64,000 nucleotides of DNA from Chersky-267 sp963744115 (GTDB taxonomy: Bacteria > Chloroflexota > Limnocylindria > Limnocylindrales > CSP1-4), in contig CAVUSI010000003.1 of NCBI GenBank assembly GCA_963744115.1, forward strand, positions 1,736,001 through 1,800,000, read 5' to 3'. The position numbers and the translations under genes are program-made. The notes beneath the pieces are model-generated. The model did not search any database. It saw only the letters and a list, made by a program, of their open reading frames with translations, and was not told the DNA's origin. Positions 12,058-22,204 of the stretch are shown here, one piece after another (within the stretch, counting starts at the first letter, position 1; each line of letters starts with the position of its first letter).

Positions 12058-15000
12058 TCACTCCAGGCTGAGCGACGCCGCGCCGGGTCCGAGCCGTCGC
12101 TGGACCTCGGCGAGCAACTCGGCGTCGTAGGCCACCCCGGAGCGGAGCTCCATCGGGAGCTCGCCGCCGCTCCGACCGGACGGGACATGGATCACGACGC
12201 GGGTCGCGCCCGGATGTGCCCGCAGCAGTCGTTGGAACGCTTCCATCGCGCCTTCCGTCCCGCTGCCACCCGTGAACCGCACGTGGAGGACCTGGTCGGC
12301 CCCGGCCTCGACCGGGAGCGTCGGGGCGCTCGCGGCTCGCGCGACCTGGGCGCTGACCTCGTCCGGGAAGGCCGGTTCGTCGTCGTCGTCCTCGCGGAGC
12401 TCGGCGGCCGGGACGAGGTCCGGCATCCGGGCCGGTGATGCCTCAACCGTGCGAGCCCCCGCCCGGAGCGGGCTGACCGCGGCCAGCGCAACGCGGTCGG
12501 CGACGACCGGGACGCCGACCGACGAGCCCGGATCGGGTCCCGGACCGACCGCCACCGGTGCCCGCTCGCCATCAACCGGTCGGGGTCCACCGGCCGACCG
12601 GCCGTAACCGTTCCCGTGCCCGTTCCCGTTCCCATTCGCGTTGGCACCGGGACGGCCACCCCGCCCACGCGACCGGTCGGCCGCGGCGACATCGCGGGCG
12701 AACGAGTCGGGGCCCCGGCCGACCGCCTCGTCCCAGTCGACGGCGAGATCGGCCAGCAGCGAGACGTCCTCGCCCTTGTGGTCGAGCCGACCGGCGACCA
12801 GCAGGATCCGACCGTCCGTCCAGGTCGCCCGGGTCTCCTCGTACATCCGCGGGAAGACGACGACCTCGACCGTGCCCTGCAGATCCTCGAGGCTGACGAT
12901 CGCCATCGTCGCCTTGGCCTTGGTGACGACGATCCGCACGCCGGTGACGATCCCCCCGACGACGACCCGTTGCTGGTCGAGCGACTCGTCGCGCAGGTCG
13001 CCCGAGTACGCCGTCACGAACGGGCCGATGGCCTCGGCGATCTCGCCCAGCGGGTGATCCGAGAGGTACAGCCCCAGGAGCTCCTTCTCCCAGCCGAGGC
13101 GGATCCGCGTCGGGGTCTCGGGCAGGGCCCGGAGCGGCGCATCGAGCGCGGCGGGCTCCGCGGCCAGCTCGAAGAGCGATGTCTGGCCGGTCAACCGGTC
13201 GCGCTGGGCGGCGCCGCCGGTCGCCAGCGCGTCGTCGAGTCCGTCGATGATCTGGGCCGGGTGACCGAACGCGTTGAGCGCCCCGACCCGGGCGAGCGCC
13301 TCGAGGACCTTGCGGTTGGCCAGGCGAAGGTCGATCCGCGAGCACAGGTCGCTCAACGACCGGAACTCGCCGCCCTCACGCCGGGCGGCGATGATCGACT
13401 CGATCGCCCCCTGGCCGACGTTCTTGACCGCCAGCAGGCCGAACCGGATGGCGTCGCCCTCGACGGTGAACTCGACATCCGACCGGTGGACGTCCGGTGG
13501 GAGCACCGCGATCCCGAGGCGACGGCACTCGGCGACGGCGGCGGCGACCTTCTCGGATGTGTCCCGGACGGCGGTCAGCACGGCGGTCATGTACTCGACC
13601 GTGTAGTTCGCCTTGAGGTAGGCGGTCTGGTAGGCGACCAGGCCGTAGCAGGTCGCGTGGGCCTTGTTGAACCCGTAGCGCTCGAACGGTTCGAACGCCT
13701 TGAACACGGCGTCGATCGTCTGGGCGGGCACGCCTCGCTGGGCAGCCTGGGTGACGAACTTCTCCTTCTGGGCGCGGAGCACGGACGACTTCTTCTTCCG
13801 GATCGCATAGCCGAGCGTGTCGGCTTCCGGTCCGGTGAACCCGCCGAGGCCCATCGCCGCGGCCATGATGTCTTCCTGGTAGACGAAGATCCCGTAGGTC
13901 TTCTCGAGATACGGCTCGAGCAGCGGGTGCAGGTAGGTCACGGGCTCCTGCCCGTGCTTGCGCCGGATGTAGGCCGGGATGTTGTCCATCGGGCCGGGGC
14001 GGTAGAGCGCGACCATCGCGGCGAGGTCGTAGACCGAGGTCGGCCGGAGCTCCCGGATGTAGCGGCGCATCCCCGCCGACTCCAGCTGGAAGATGCCGGT
14101 CGTCTCGCCGCTGGCCAGCAGCTCGAACGTGGTCGAGTCGTCGAGCGGGATCGCGTCGAGGTCGATATCGACGCCGCGCTCCGCCTTCACCAGCTCGACC
14201 GCCTGGCGCAGGATCGTCAGGTTCGACAGGCCGAGGAAGTCGAACTTGAGCAGCCCGAGCGCCTCGACGGCGTGCATCTCGAACTGGGTCATCAGGCCGT
14301 CGGAGTTCGTCGCTCGCTGGAGCGGCATGAGCTCGGTCAGCGGCTCGCGGCTGATCACCACGCCCGCTGCGTGGGTGCTCGCGTTGCGGGTCACGCCCTC
14401 GAGCTGCCGGGCCAGGTCGACCAGCTTCCCGACCTGCGGATCGACGTCGACCATCTCGCGGAACTGGGGCGCGATCACCAGCGCCTCATCCAGCTTGATC
14501 CCGAGCTGGTTCGGCACGGCCTTGGCGATCCGGTCGACCTCGCCGTAGCTCATCCCGAGGACCCGTCCGACGTCCCGGATGGCCGCCCGGGCGAGCATCG
14601 TCCCGAAGGTGATGATCTGGGCGACGTGATCCTGGCCGTACTTCCGGCCGACGTAGGCGATGACCTCCTCGCGACGGCCGTCTTCGAAGTCGACGTCGAT
14701 GTCCGGCATCGTCACCCGGTCCGGGTTGAGGAACCGTTCGAACGGGAGCTGGTAGAGGATCGGATCGACCGGGGTGATCCCGAGGGTGTAGGTCACGATC
14801 GAGCCCGGGGCGCTCCCGCGGCAGGTGGTCTGGATCTTCTGCTCGCGGGCGAACCGGACGAAGTCCGCGACGATCAGGAAGTAGCCGGCATAGCCCATCG
14901 TGGTGATGACCCGGAGCTCGTAGTCGAGCCGCTCCTGGAGCTCCGGGGTCACCGTGCCGTAGCGTGCCTGGAGGCCCCGCTGGCACTCAGCCGCCAGCCA

Positions 15001-15906
15001 GCTTTCGACCGTATGGCCGTCCGGGACCGGGAAGTGCGGGATGCGCAGCTGCCCGAGCGGGAGCTGGAGGCCGCCGGTCATCTCGGCGATCTTGCGGGTG
15101 TTGAGCAGCGCCTCGCGCTGGTCCGGGAAGAGGGCGGCCATCTGGGCGGCGGATTTCAGGTAGAAGTCGTGGGTCTCGAACTTCATCCGACCCGGGGTGT
15201 CGAGGTTGTTGCCGGTCCCGACGCAGAGCAGGACGTCGTGGGCCTCCGACTGGGCCTCGTGGACGTAGTGCAGGTCGTTGGTGACGACGAGCGGGAGGCC
15301 GGCCTCCGGCGCCAGCCGCAGGAGCTGCTCGTTCAGCCGCCGCTGCTCGGCCAGGCCGTGGTCCTGGAGCTCGAGGTAGAAGCCGTCCCGGCCGAAGATG
15401 TCGCCGTACTCGCCGGCCAGCTTGCGCGCGAGCTCCCAGTCGTCGGTCTCGAGCGCCCGTGGGATCTCACCGCCGAGGCAGGCCGACAGCCCGATCAGGC
15501 CCTCGCTGTATTTCGCCAGGTGGTCCCGGTCGATCCGCGGCTTGTAGTAGTAGCCGTCGAGGTGGGCGTCGGTGACCAGGCGGCACAGGTTCCGATAGCC
15601 GACGTCGTCCTTGGCCAGCAGGATCAGGTGGAACGGCTGGGCGTCGGCCTTGCCCTCCTTGTCGGCCATCGACCGCCGGGCGACGTAGGTCTCGACGCCG
15701 ATGATCGGCTTGATGCCCTTCGGCCGTGGCCGCCTGGAAGAACGCGACGGCGCCGTAGAGCGCCCCGTGATCGGTCAGGCGAGGCTGTCGAAGCCCTGCT
15801 GGGCGGCCCCGTCGACGAGGTCGTTGATCCGTCCCAGACCGTCCAGCAGGCTGAACTCGGAGTGGACGTGGAGGTGCGTGAAGTCGTTCGGGGCGATGGT
15901 CGTCAC
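12058..15906 (-). CDS. dnaE: DNA polymerase III subunit alpha, two frameshifts near the N-terminus
   Basis: Replicative polymerase, about 1280 residues. GTG start at 15906 (MTTIAPNDFTHLHVHSEFSL) leads into the PHP domain. The frame breaks near 15779, where LA should continue LTDHGALYGAVAFFQAA (one C missing from a short C run), and again near 15716 before IKPIIGVETYVARRSM (one extra G in GGG). From there it is open to the stop. The polymerase core has the catalytic PDIDVDFEDGRREEV. The C-terminal region contains an OB-fold-like segment (VVVGGIVTGVRIV, KATMAIVSLEDLQGTVEVV) and a long Gly/Asn- and Pro-rich linker before a final alpha/beta domain. It has a leaderless-looking promoter: TACCAT nine bases before GTG. 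Its first codons are duplicated three times upstream. Confidence 0.93.
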
Positions 15907-15924
15907 GGAAGGTCAATGGTAGCC
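15866..15924 (-). repeat. dnaE 5' core repeat, copy 1 (native copy)
   Basis: 59-bp segment covering 18 bases upstream of the dnaE GTG, including the TACCAT -10 box, and the first ~13.5 codons. Three further copies lie at 17678-17736, 20431-20489 and 22233-22291, all in this orientation and without indels. By my base-by-base comparison they match this copy at 55, 56 and 57 of 59 positions respectively. This copy alone continues into functional dnaE sequence. Confidence 0.9.
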
Positions 15925-16022
15925 GGGCGAGCGAACCGGTCGGCAGCGGAGTGAGGAGGCGGTCCGGACCAAGAGTTACCGCGCAAGAACCAAGTGCACC
16001 GGTCGCTCGTTTGAGGGCATCG

Positions 16023-16262
16023 CTACCCAAGAGCCGATCGGCGACGAACCACGCGGCGCCCCCAGACCCACATGCCCACGATCATGACAACGAGGATCGA
16101 GAACGCGATCAGGGCGGTCTGTGGCCGAACAGCAGGGCCGCCCCAAGAGCCAGCGCCACCGCAGTAGCTGTCAGGATGGGATGCCGGAGTGGGAACGCCA
16201 GGCGGGGCCACACGAGCCCGGCGAGACCCCGCTCCGCCGCGGAGGCACCAGAACGTCGCGTT
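16023..16262 (-). pseudogene. Remnant of a small two-helix membrane protein
   Basis: Two clearly hydrophobic segments lie next to each other in different frames: one reads LAFPLRHPILTATAVALALG then GAALLFGHRP, the next reads ALIAFSILVVMIVGMWVWGR and ends RRVVRRRSALG at the stop. Joined by a one-base shift they would form a short protein with two transmembrane helices and a basic tail. No family was recognised. It sits in the segment between dnaE and the second copy of the dnaE-start repeat, where intact genes are scarce. Confidence 0.35.
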
Positions 16263-16411
16263 AGATCAGGACTCGGTGGGACGGATAGCCGCGGGTCGTC
16301 GAATCGGCGGAGGAGTGTCGATCGTCAGGCCGTCGGCGAGGCCATCCCACGCTGCGACCGAGCGATCGGGCGGGTGTCCCTTGCCTCAGGTCTTCGGAGC
16401 CACCAGGGCGA

Positions 16412-17098
16412 TCAGTCGCGCCGATGCGCGGGGCCAGCTCGACCACAGTCAGCCGCTCGCTCGAGCACCCGGCGCCGCGCAGGTCCAAGGATGCCCGTCA
16501 GCGCCGTCGCGACGACGTCGTGCGCGCTGGCGGGTTCGTAGCGGCGTCGGCTCGCGCGCAGGGCGTTCGGGGTCGACATCGGCTCTGCGGCAGCCTCGAC
16601 GATCACGACCGTCGCATGTCGATCACCCGTGCCAAACACAGATCGCAGCGGGTCGTGCCGATCAAGGACCGGATGGTCGAACGCTCGTCCACCGCTCCAG
16701 CCGAAGTCGCGAACCTGATCTCGGGTGAGCGAGGCGATGCCCGACATGACGCGATCGACGGATGGTCCGCCGCGCCCGAGCACCTGAGGTCCGGGGATCG
16801 ATCCGACCACGGTGAACGCATCGGCAACCAACATCGCGCGCTGACCGCCTCGGATCCGCCAGCGAAGGCCTTCCACGTCCCCCACCCTCCACACGGGCTG
16901 TGGCCAGCCGTCCGGCACATCCTGTGGGCGAAGATCGAGGGGAAGGCCGTCGCGCGCCATCGTCGAAGACAGCCCCCAGCGTCCCGGGTAGATCTTCCTC
17001 GGCATGCTCGAGTCAACGACCCGAACACCGGACCGCAGTTCCTCGATCGGAGCCGCAGCCTCCTCGATGGCTGCGTCCGGACCTTCAGGTCTCGTCAT
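16412..17098 (-). CDS. Hypothetical protein in segment A of the dnaE-upstream island
   Basis: Open frame of about 228 residues with no recognised domain. The middle is protein-like: LPLDLRPQDVPDGWPQPVWR, GLRWRIRGGQRAMLVADAFT and VVGSIPGPQVLGRGGPSVDR. The C-terminal 30 residues are Arg-rich and may be an out-of-frame extension. Codon third positions look less GC-biased than in the flanking housekeeping genes, which fits acquired DNA. ATG at 17098 is taken as start; TTG at 17125 is also in frame. It may itself be decaying. Confidence 0.4.
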   Translation of the reverse strand: MTRPEGPDAAIEEAAAPIEELRSGVRVVDSSMPRKIYPGRWGLSSTMARDGLPLDLRPQDVPDGWPQPVWRVGDVEGLRWRIRGGQRAMLVADAFTVVGSIPGPQVLGRGGPSVDRVMSGIASLTRDQVRDFGWSGGRAFDHPVLDRHDPLRSVFGTGDRHATVVIVEAAAEPMSTPNALRASRRRYEPASAHDVVATALTGILGPARRRVLERAADCGRAGPAHRRD

Positions 17099-17649
17099 GC
17101 ACGCCGGCGAGTGCGTCAGCGCCAAGGCCGATGGAGGCCAACAGGGACGAGCGCACTCGCGATGAGACGAAGAACGTCTCCTGGGCTGGTAGGTCTCGAA
17201 GCGCCGAGGTCCAATGCCGCCTCCGTTGAGCTGGCATCAGCGTCTGCTCGCACCGACCCGTCGCGCAATGCGGTCGAAGGTCACTCTCGCGCCGGATGGG
17301 GCGCACCGGCCCTGGTGCGGGATGAGCCCAACCGAGATGCGCTCGTCCTTGAAGGTCCCAGTGCAGCGCGCGCCGGACAGCCCAGCTAAGGCGCCCGTGC
17401 CCGGGAGGCAGAGATCGAACGACCGCTAGCGTCAGCGATCGCCGGGTGGGCAGGTCTGCTGAGTGGAGGAGTCATCGCCTCACCCGATACTTCACGAGCT
17501 CACCACGGCGCATGGCGCTTGTCAAACCGCCTATGCCCCCGGGCGCGCCGGACACGGAAGCGGATCCCGGACGACGCGAGGCAAGCCGCGTGGTCCAGAT
17601 GTCCGCGAGATGACGAGGTGAGCCCCGAACGGATCGCCTGAGCTCAGAG
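17099..17649. other. Stretch without an intact gene
   Basis: No complete gene is evident. On the minus strand near 17235-17400 a short frame reads ARCTGTFKDERISVGLIPHQ then GRCAPSGARVTF, with paired cysteines, and may be a remnant of a secreted protein. Nothing else could be identified up to the repeat at 17650. Confidence 0.4.
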
Positions 17650-17736
17650 TTCCGTGCGCAAACTCGCACCTATTGACACGTGGAGCTGCGTGAAGTCGTT
17701 CGGGGCGAAGGTCGTCACGGGACGTCAATGGTAGCC
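17650..17736 (-). repeat. 87-bp repeat, copy 2 (dnaE-start core plus 28-bp arm)
   Basis: Bases 17678-17736 match the dnaE 5' core; 17650-17677 is a 28-bp arm shared with copies 3 and 4 but absent at dnaE. Read on the minus strand it holds the TACCAT box, the GTG start and a frame MTTFAPNDFTQLHVSIGASL that ends after 24 residues. The repeat begins 32 bases after the stop codon of the cyclase/ATPase gene. Confidence 0.88.
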
Positions 17737-17768
17737 GCGTCGGCGGCTCGAGACGGTTCGCCTGGCCC

Positions 17769-20300
17769 CTACGACGCGGAGGCCTCGGCCACGGCTTCCT
17801 GGAGGCTCAACCGCTGGCCCGCCTGCCAGACGGCCTCCGCCTCCGGTCCCAGGGCCGCTCGGGCCTCGCCCAGATGATGGTCGAGCAACGCCGTCCAGAA
17901 GGCGACCGAGAACTGAAAGCCCATCGACTGGAGCTGTGACTCGGCCGCTCCGGCTATCCGGAGCGCGCGTTCGGGCTGGCCGAGGCCGGCGAAAGCCATC
18001 GCGGCGCCCTGGAGCTCGATGCACGTCTCGATCTTGTCGCCGGATCTCGCGGCAGCCGCCAGGCTTCGGGCGTACTGGGCGGCGGCGGCGCGATGGTCTC
18101 CCCGCATCAACGCGCAGTCCGCCAGGAAATGATGCGCAAAATGCTCTGCCCAGTCGTCGCCCAGGGCCCGGGACAGGTCGAGCGCTTCGGCCCCGAGCGA
18201 TGGGACGGATTCGAGCTCGCCCAGGCTGATGAGGATCTGAAGCAGCCCGAGCTGGGATCGGTTGACGAGCGCCGGATCACCGAGCCGCTGGCTGAGGTCC
18301 AGGCTCTCCGCCATGCAGCGCCGGGCCGTCGCATCGTCACCGATGAAGAAGCATCCCCAGCCCAGGTCGAACAAGGTCTGCGCCAAGTCGCGTTCCCGAC
18401 CGAGCTCCCGCCAGATGCCGATGGCTTCGTCGAACAGTGGGCGACCCCGGTCGAGCTGGCCTTGGTAACCAGCCAGGGCGCCGGCGGCCGAAAGCGCGCG
18501 CGCCCGGTCCACGTCGCGCTCCGACCGATCTGCCAGAGCCTCCGCGAGGAGCGTGCGGCCCTCCGTCAGGTGCGAGTGAGCGTGCCAGAACCAGCCGAGC
18601 TTGCCGGCCATCCGGAGCCGGCGGTCAGGATCCGTGCCGCCGAGTCGATCAAGCGCGGCACGGAGATTGTCGTGCTCACGCTCGAGTTCGTCCGCCCGCT
18701 CCCCTTGGCGCGCGATCGAATCGGCATTCGCGGCCGCCGCAAGCTGCTCGAAGAAGGTCGCGTGACGATCTCGGCTGACGCCTTCGTCCCCGGACGCCGA
18801 TAGCTGGTCGAGCGCGTACCCGCGGATGGTCTCGAGCATCGCGTAGCGATCACCGTCGCGGCGGACGAGGCTCTTGCCAACGAGCGAACCCAGCGTGTCG
18901 AGAGCGGCATCGGCGATCGCTTCCGCAGCCTCGAGCGTGAAGCCTCCCGCGAAGATGCCGAGTCGAGCGAAGAGCCGGCGTTCGTCGGGGCCGAGCAGGT
19001 CCCACGACCACGCGAGCGTCCGCTCGAGCGCCTGGTGCCGCTCCGGCGCATCGCGATGACCCCCCTTGAGGAGCTTGAGCGGCTCGCCCAGCCGCGCCAG
19101 GATCGCGTTCACGGACAGCGACCCGACGCGGCTGGCGGCGAGCTCGAGCGCCAACGGCAGGTTGTCGAGACGGGTGCAGATGGCAGCGACCGCGGCGGCA
19201 TCGGAGATCGTCATCTCGAACGACGGGTCGACCGCCTGCGCACGTTCGACGAAGAGGGCGACCGCGTCGGCGCGGACCAGGGGCGGGACGGCGTAGGTCC
19301 GTTCCGCTGCTACACGGAGCGGCTCGCGACTCGTGGCGAGCAGGCGCACGCGCGGCGCCGCGGCGAGGAGCCCGGCGAGATCTGCGGCAGCCTCGATCAC
19401 CTGCTCGACGTTGTCGACGACCAGCAGGAGGTCCTTGGTCCCGATGAATGCACGCAGGTCCTGGCCGGCGTTCTCGTTGATACCGAGGGCCTGGGCGACC
19501 TGCGCGATGACCAGCGACTGGTCGGTGATCGTCGCGAGCGGGACGAAGAAGACGCCGTCCTCGTAGCCGTCGATCACCTCCACTGCCGCGGACAGGGCAA
19601 GGCGTGTCTTCCCGGTTCCGCCTGGCCCCGTCAGTGTCAGGCACCGGACGTCGGGGTTCCGCAATAGCTCGACGATGTCGGCCAACTCCCGATCTCGCCC
19701 GACCAGCGGCGTTGCCTGCACCGGCAGGTTGGTCGGTCGGGCGCCAAGCGTCCGGAGCGGAGGAAATTGGTCGGGCAGGCCTTCGACTGTGACCTGGAAG
19801 AGGCGCTGCGGGCCGGTCAAGTCCTTGAGTCGATGTTCGCCCAGATCGATCAAGGCAAGGCCGGCGACGTCGTCGAGGAGCAGGCTGTAGGCGGCCTGCG
19901 AGACCAGGATCTGGCCGCCGTGCCCCGCAGCACAGATCCGCGCCGCCCGATGCACCCCGACGCCGACGTAGCCAACGCTCGTGCTGTTTGCTTCCGAGGA
20001 GTGGATGCCCATCCGGACACGGATCTCGGCCCCATCCGGCCAGCGATGATCGGCGAGCGCCCGCTGGGCATCGATGGCCGCACGCACCGCATCGCGCGGT
20101 CGCTCGAACGCCACGAAGAACGCATCGCCCTGCGTGTCGACCTCGTGGCCGCGATGGGCGGCGATCGCCGTGCGGATGAGCGCATGGTGGAGACCGAGGA
20201 GCTCGGCGTAGCGCTCGGGCCCGACCGCGCTCAGGATGCGGGTCGAGCCCTCGATGTCGGTGAACAGGAAGGTCACCGTGCCGCGAGGTAGATCGTCCAT
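17769..20300 (-). CDS. Class III cyclase / NB-ARC-type ATPase / TPR-like regulator
   Basis: 843 residues. The N-terminal class III nucleotide cyclase domain (1-170) has the first metal site in TFLFTDIEGSTRIL and the second in TQGDAFFVAF. The transition-state region reads VGVHRAARI, with His where catalytic members usually have Asn, so activity is uncertain. A STAND ATPase follows: P-loop LTGPGGTGKTRLAL near 215, LLLVVDNVEQV (Walker B), LLATSREPL, then LDNLPLALELAASR. The C-terminal half is helical TPR-like repeats (for example LFDLGWGCFFIGDDATARR). ATG at 20300 is preferred: a TATCCT box ends seven bases upstream, suggesting a leaderless start; an in-frame start 69 bases upstream is less likely. 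Paralogous to 32226-34988. It occupies one segment between dnaE-start repeats. Confidence 0.85.
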   Translation of the reverse strand: MDDLPRGTVTFLFTDIEGSTRILSAVGPERYAELLGLHHALIRTAIAAHRGHEVDTQGDAFFVAFERPRDAVRAAIDAQRALADHRWPDGAEIRVRMGIHSSEANSTSVGYVGVGVHRAARICAAGHGGQILVSQAAYSLLLDDVAGLALIDLGEHRLKDLTGPQRLFQVTVEGLPDQFPPLRTLGARPTNLPVQATPLVGRDRELADIVELLRNPDVRCLTLTGPGGTGKTRLALSAAVEVIDGYEDGVFFVPLATITDQSLVIAQVAQALGINENAGQDLRAFIGTKDLLLVVDNVEQVIEAAADLAGLLAAAPRVRLLATSREPLRVAAERTYAVPPLVRADAVALFVERAQAVDPSFEMTISDAAAVAAICTRLDNLPLALELAASRVGSLSVNAILARLGEPLKLLKGGHRDAPERHQALERTLAWSWDLLGPDERRLFARLGIFAGGFTLEAAEAIADAALDTLGSLVGKSLVRRDGDRYAMLETIRGYALDQLSASGDEGVSRDRHATFFEQLAAAANADSIARQGERADELEREHDNLRAALDRLGGTDPDRRLRMAGKLGWFWHAHSHLTEGRTLLAEALADRSERDVDRARALSAAGALAGYQGQLDRGRPLFDEAIGIWRELGRERDLAQTLFDLGWGCFFIGDDATARRCMAESLDLSQRLGDPALVNRSQLGLLQILISLGELESVPSLGAEALDLSRALGDDWAEHFAHHFLADCALMRGDHRAAAAQYARSLAAAARSGDKIETCIELQGAAMAFAGLGQPERALRIAGAAESQLQSMGFQFSVAFWTALLDHHLGEARAALGPEAEAVWQAGQRLSLQEAVAEASAS

Positions 20301-20402
20301 CCGCCGAAGGATACGAGGCCGGACGCGGTCGCAGCCCAGGAGCCCGACAACCGACCGGGAGCCCGACACCGGTGGCGCGCCCGAGACGCACCCGCGGCCA
20401 GC

Positions 20403-20489
20403 TTACGTGCGCGAACTCCCACCAATTGACACGTGGAGGTGCGTGAAGTCGTTCGGCGCGATGGTCGTCACGGGAGGTCAACGGTAGCC
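20403..20489 (-). repeat. 87-bp repeat, copy 3 (dnaE-start core plus 28-bp arm)
   Basis: Core 20431-20489 and arm 20403-20430. Minus-strand frame MTTIAPNDFTHLHVSIGGSS stops after 22 residues; its first 14 residues equal the start of DnaE. The repeat begins 33 bases after the stop of the hypothetical gene to its right (stop at 20523). Confidence 0.88.
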
Positions 20490-20522
20490 CGGGGCGGCGG
20501 ATCCCGGCCCGGCCGGCGAGCC

Positions 20523-21545
20523 CTACCGGTCGGTCGGCACAGCGTCGATGGTGGCGGCCGTCTCGACGTTCCGCACGCCGCCGAGAACGGCGAGGAACGG
20601 CAGCAGCGTGAGGGCGAGCGGTCGTGCGGAGCCAGGGACTCCGCCACTCACATCGGGGTCGAGAACGCGGTCGACCGCCACCAGCCGAGGGCGGCGATCA
20701 GCGCGACGACGCCGGCGGCGAGCAGCGGCTCGACGATCAGGTCCCGCGCCTGCCGTCCAGGTCGGACACTCGATCGAGGACGAGTGTCGCCCCCGATGGT
20801 ATTTGGGGCCGCCGAAGGGGATGCTCACTATTCCTTGTGCGTCGACAATCGGCGTCGGATCCTCTTGGGACGGGGCTGGCGAGATCGAGATGAAGACCGC
20901 CATCTTGGCGGGCTGGAAGGGCTCCCACGCCGGATTGACCAGACCGCCGGCGCCCAACAGGGCCGCAGGATCGGTCAGGTCTTTGGCCAGGGCGTTCAGG
21001 CGTTGGATCGCCGGATCGGGCGCCCAGGCGGCGGCATCGTAGGAGCTGGCGCTGGGGGCGCGGACGGTGTAGCGGCTCCCGTCAGGCTGCTCCAGGACGA
21101 ACGTGTTGATCATGTTGGGGCGACCGGTCGTGGACTGGCCAGGGACGATCTGCGGCTCGATGGTCGCAGGCCTGGTCAGCAGGTCAGCGTCCTTAGCCAG
21201 GAGCGCGCGCAGGGCGACGAGGCCCGCCGCAGTCAACGTGTTGCGCTCCAGGACTCCACATGACATCCCCGGTTCGCACGCTGCACCTGCGTTGGTCCAC
21301 CGGATGACCGTGCCGTCGACGAGATAGTCGGCGGTATGCCGGCCGAAGCCGTGGTCGGGGCCCTGATCGTAGTCGACGTTCAGACGGATCAGGAGTCCCG
21401 ACGGACCGTGCGCGCCGGCCGGCACCGCGTCCGACGGCACGGGAATCCCGTCCATCCCGGGGATCAGGGATCGCCCCGGTCCGAGCGCGAAGGCTGCGAG
21501 GACCAGGACAAGCAGGAGAAGGGCCAGGGCCGGGCGAGGTCTCAC
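20523..21545 (-). CDS. Secreted/membrane-anchored hypothetical protein, two compensating shifts
   Basis: GTG at 21545 starts a basic N-terminus and a strong signal/anchor helix (ALALLLLVLVLAAFALGPG). The exported part is well formed up to about 20810: LLIRLNVDYDQGPDHGFGRH, NTLTAAGLVALRALLAKDAD, MINTFVLEQPDGSRYTV. The neighbouring frame then contains a membrane helix (LIVEPLLAAGVVALIAALGW) until about 20650. Finally the original frame resumes with LALTLLPFLAVLGGVRNVET to the stop. Two compensating one-base indels would join these into one protein with an extracytoplasmic domain and two C-terminal helices. No family recognised. It sits between repeat copies 3 and 4. Confidence 0.5.
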   Translation of the reverse strand: MRPRPALALLLLVLVLAAFALGPGRSLIPGMDGIPVPSDAVPAGAHGPSGLLIRLNVDYDQGPDHGFGRHTADYLVDGTVIRWTNAGAACEPGMSCGVLERNTLTAAGLVALRALLAKDADLLTRPATIEPQIVPGQSTTGRPNMINTFVLEQPDGSRYTVRAPSASSYDAAAWAPDPAIQRLNALAKDLTDPAALLGAGGLVNPAWEPFQPAKMAVFISISPAPSQEDPTPIVDAQGIVSIPFGGPKYHRGRHSSSIECPTWTAGAGPDRRAAARRRRRRADRRPRLVAVDRVLDPDVSGGVPGSARPLALTLLPFLAVLGGVRNVETAATIDAVPTDR

Positions 21546-21552
21546 TGCGGCA

Positions 21553-22096
21553 ATGCCTTTGTTCCATCGCCCTCGAGGGGCGTCCCGGGTCCCCGGACCC
21601 GGCCATCGCGAGGCCCAACGAGGCGAACCCGGAGGTCCCCAGTCGCGGACGAGCTCATGCGCCAAGGGTCGATGCCGATCTCCTCGCCGTCCATCCGACG
21701 ATGGTCCGGGTCGAGCACGCGGCCAGGCGGGCGCGCCCGACTCCCGGCTCGAGGCCGTCGCTGCCATCCCGCTGCTGGTGACCGTGCCCGGGATCGCCTG
21801 GGTGCTCGGGTTCGCGGGACCTGCGCTACCCGAACAGGCGCCGCCAGGCGTGTTGTGTCGTCTACGGCCTCCTCGGCCGGTGGTGGGGGGAGTCCCGCTC
21901 GATCGTGGCCGGCGTCGCGATCGCGCTGCCGTTCATCGTCGAACCCGCCGCGTGGCGGGTCTCTGTCGGCTTCGGCCAGGGACCGCTCGTCTTGTGGCTC
22001 GTGGAGGTGGCGGTCGGCATCGCGATCCTCGGCTGGGTCATCGCGGCGAGGCGCCGCGGGCGGGACCCCTTCCCTGACCCGGACCGGCCAGGCTGA
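21553..22096 (+). pseudogene. Broken small membrane protein
   Basis: Two hydrophobic stretches in different plus-strand frames: AAIPLLVTVPGIAWVLGFAG near 21760-21820, then, after a shift near 21840-21870, RSIVAGVAIALPFIVEPAAW and GPLVLWLVEVAVGIAILGWV, ending in a basic tail at 22096. Together they suggest a protein with about three transmembrane helices, now interrupted or misread. The N-terminal start is unclear. No family was recognised. Confidence 0.4.
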
Positions 22097-22204
22097 GCGG
22101 GACGCGCGCGCTCGAGCGACGAATGAGAACTCGCGAACGGGCGTCGAATGCCGACAGCCCGTCAGGATCGGCCATTCGAAGCGCCCACAGCCTTATGCTC
22201 AGAT

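Noticed and set aside
12616..15954. A 1112-codon plus-strand frame opposite dnaE
   Set aside because: Same GC shadow effect; dnaE motifs on the minus strand are unambiguous.
15467..16030. A separate minus-strand gene upstream of dnaE
   Set aside because: Only TDHGALYGAVAFFQAA inside it is meaningful and belongs to dnaE between the two indels; the rest is out of frame.
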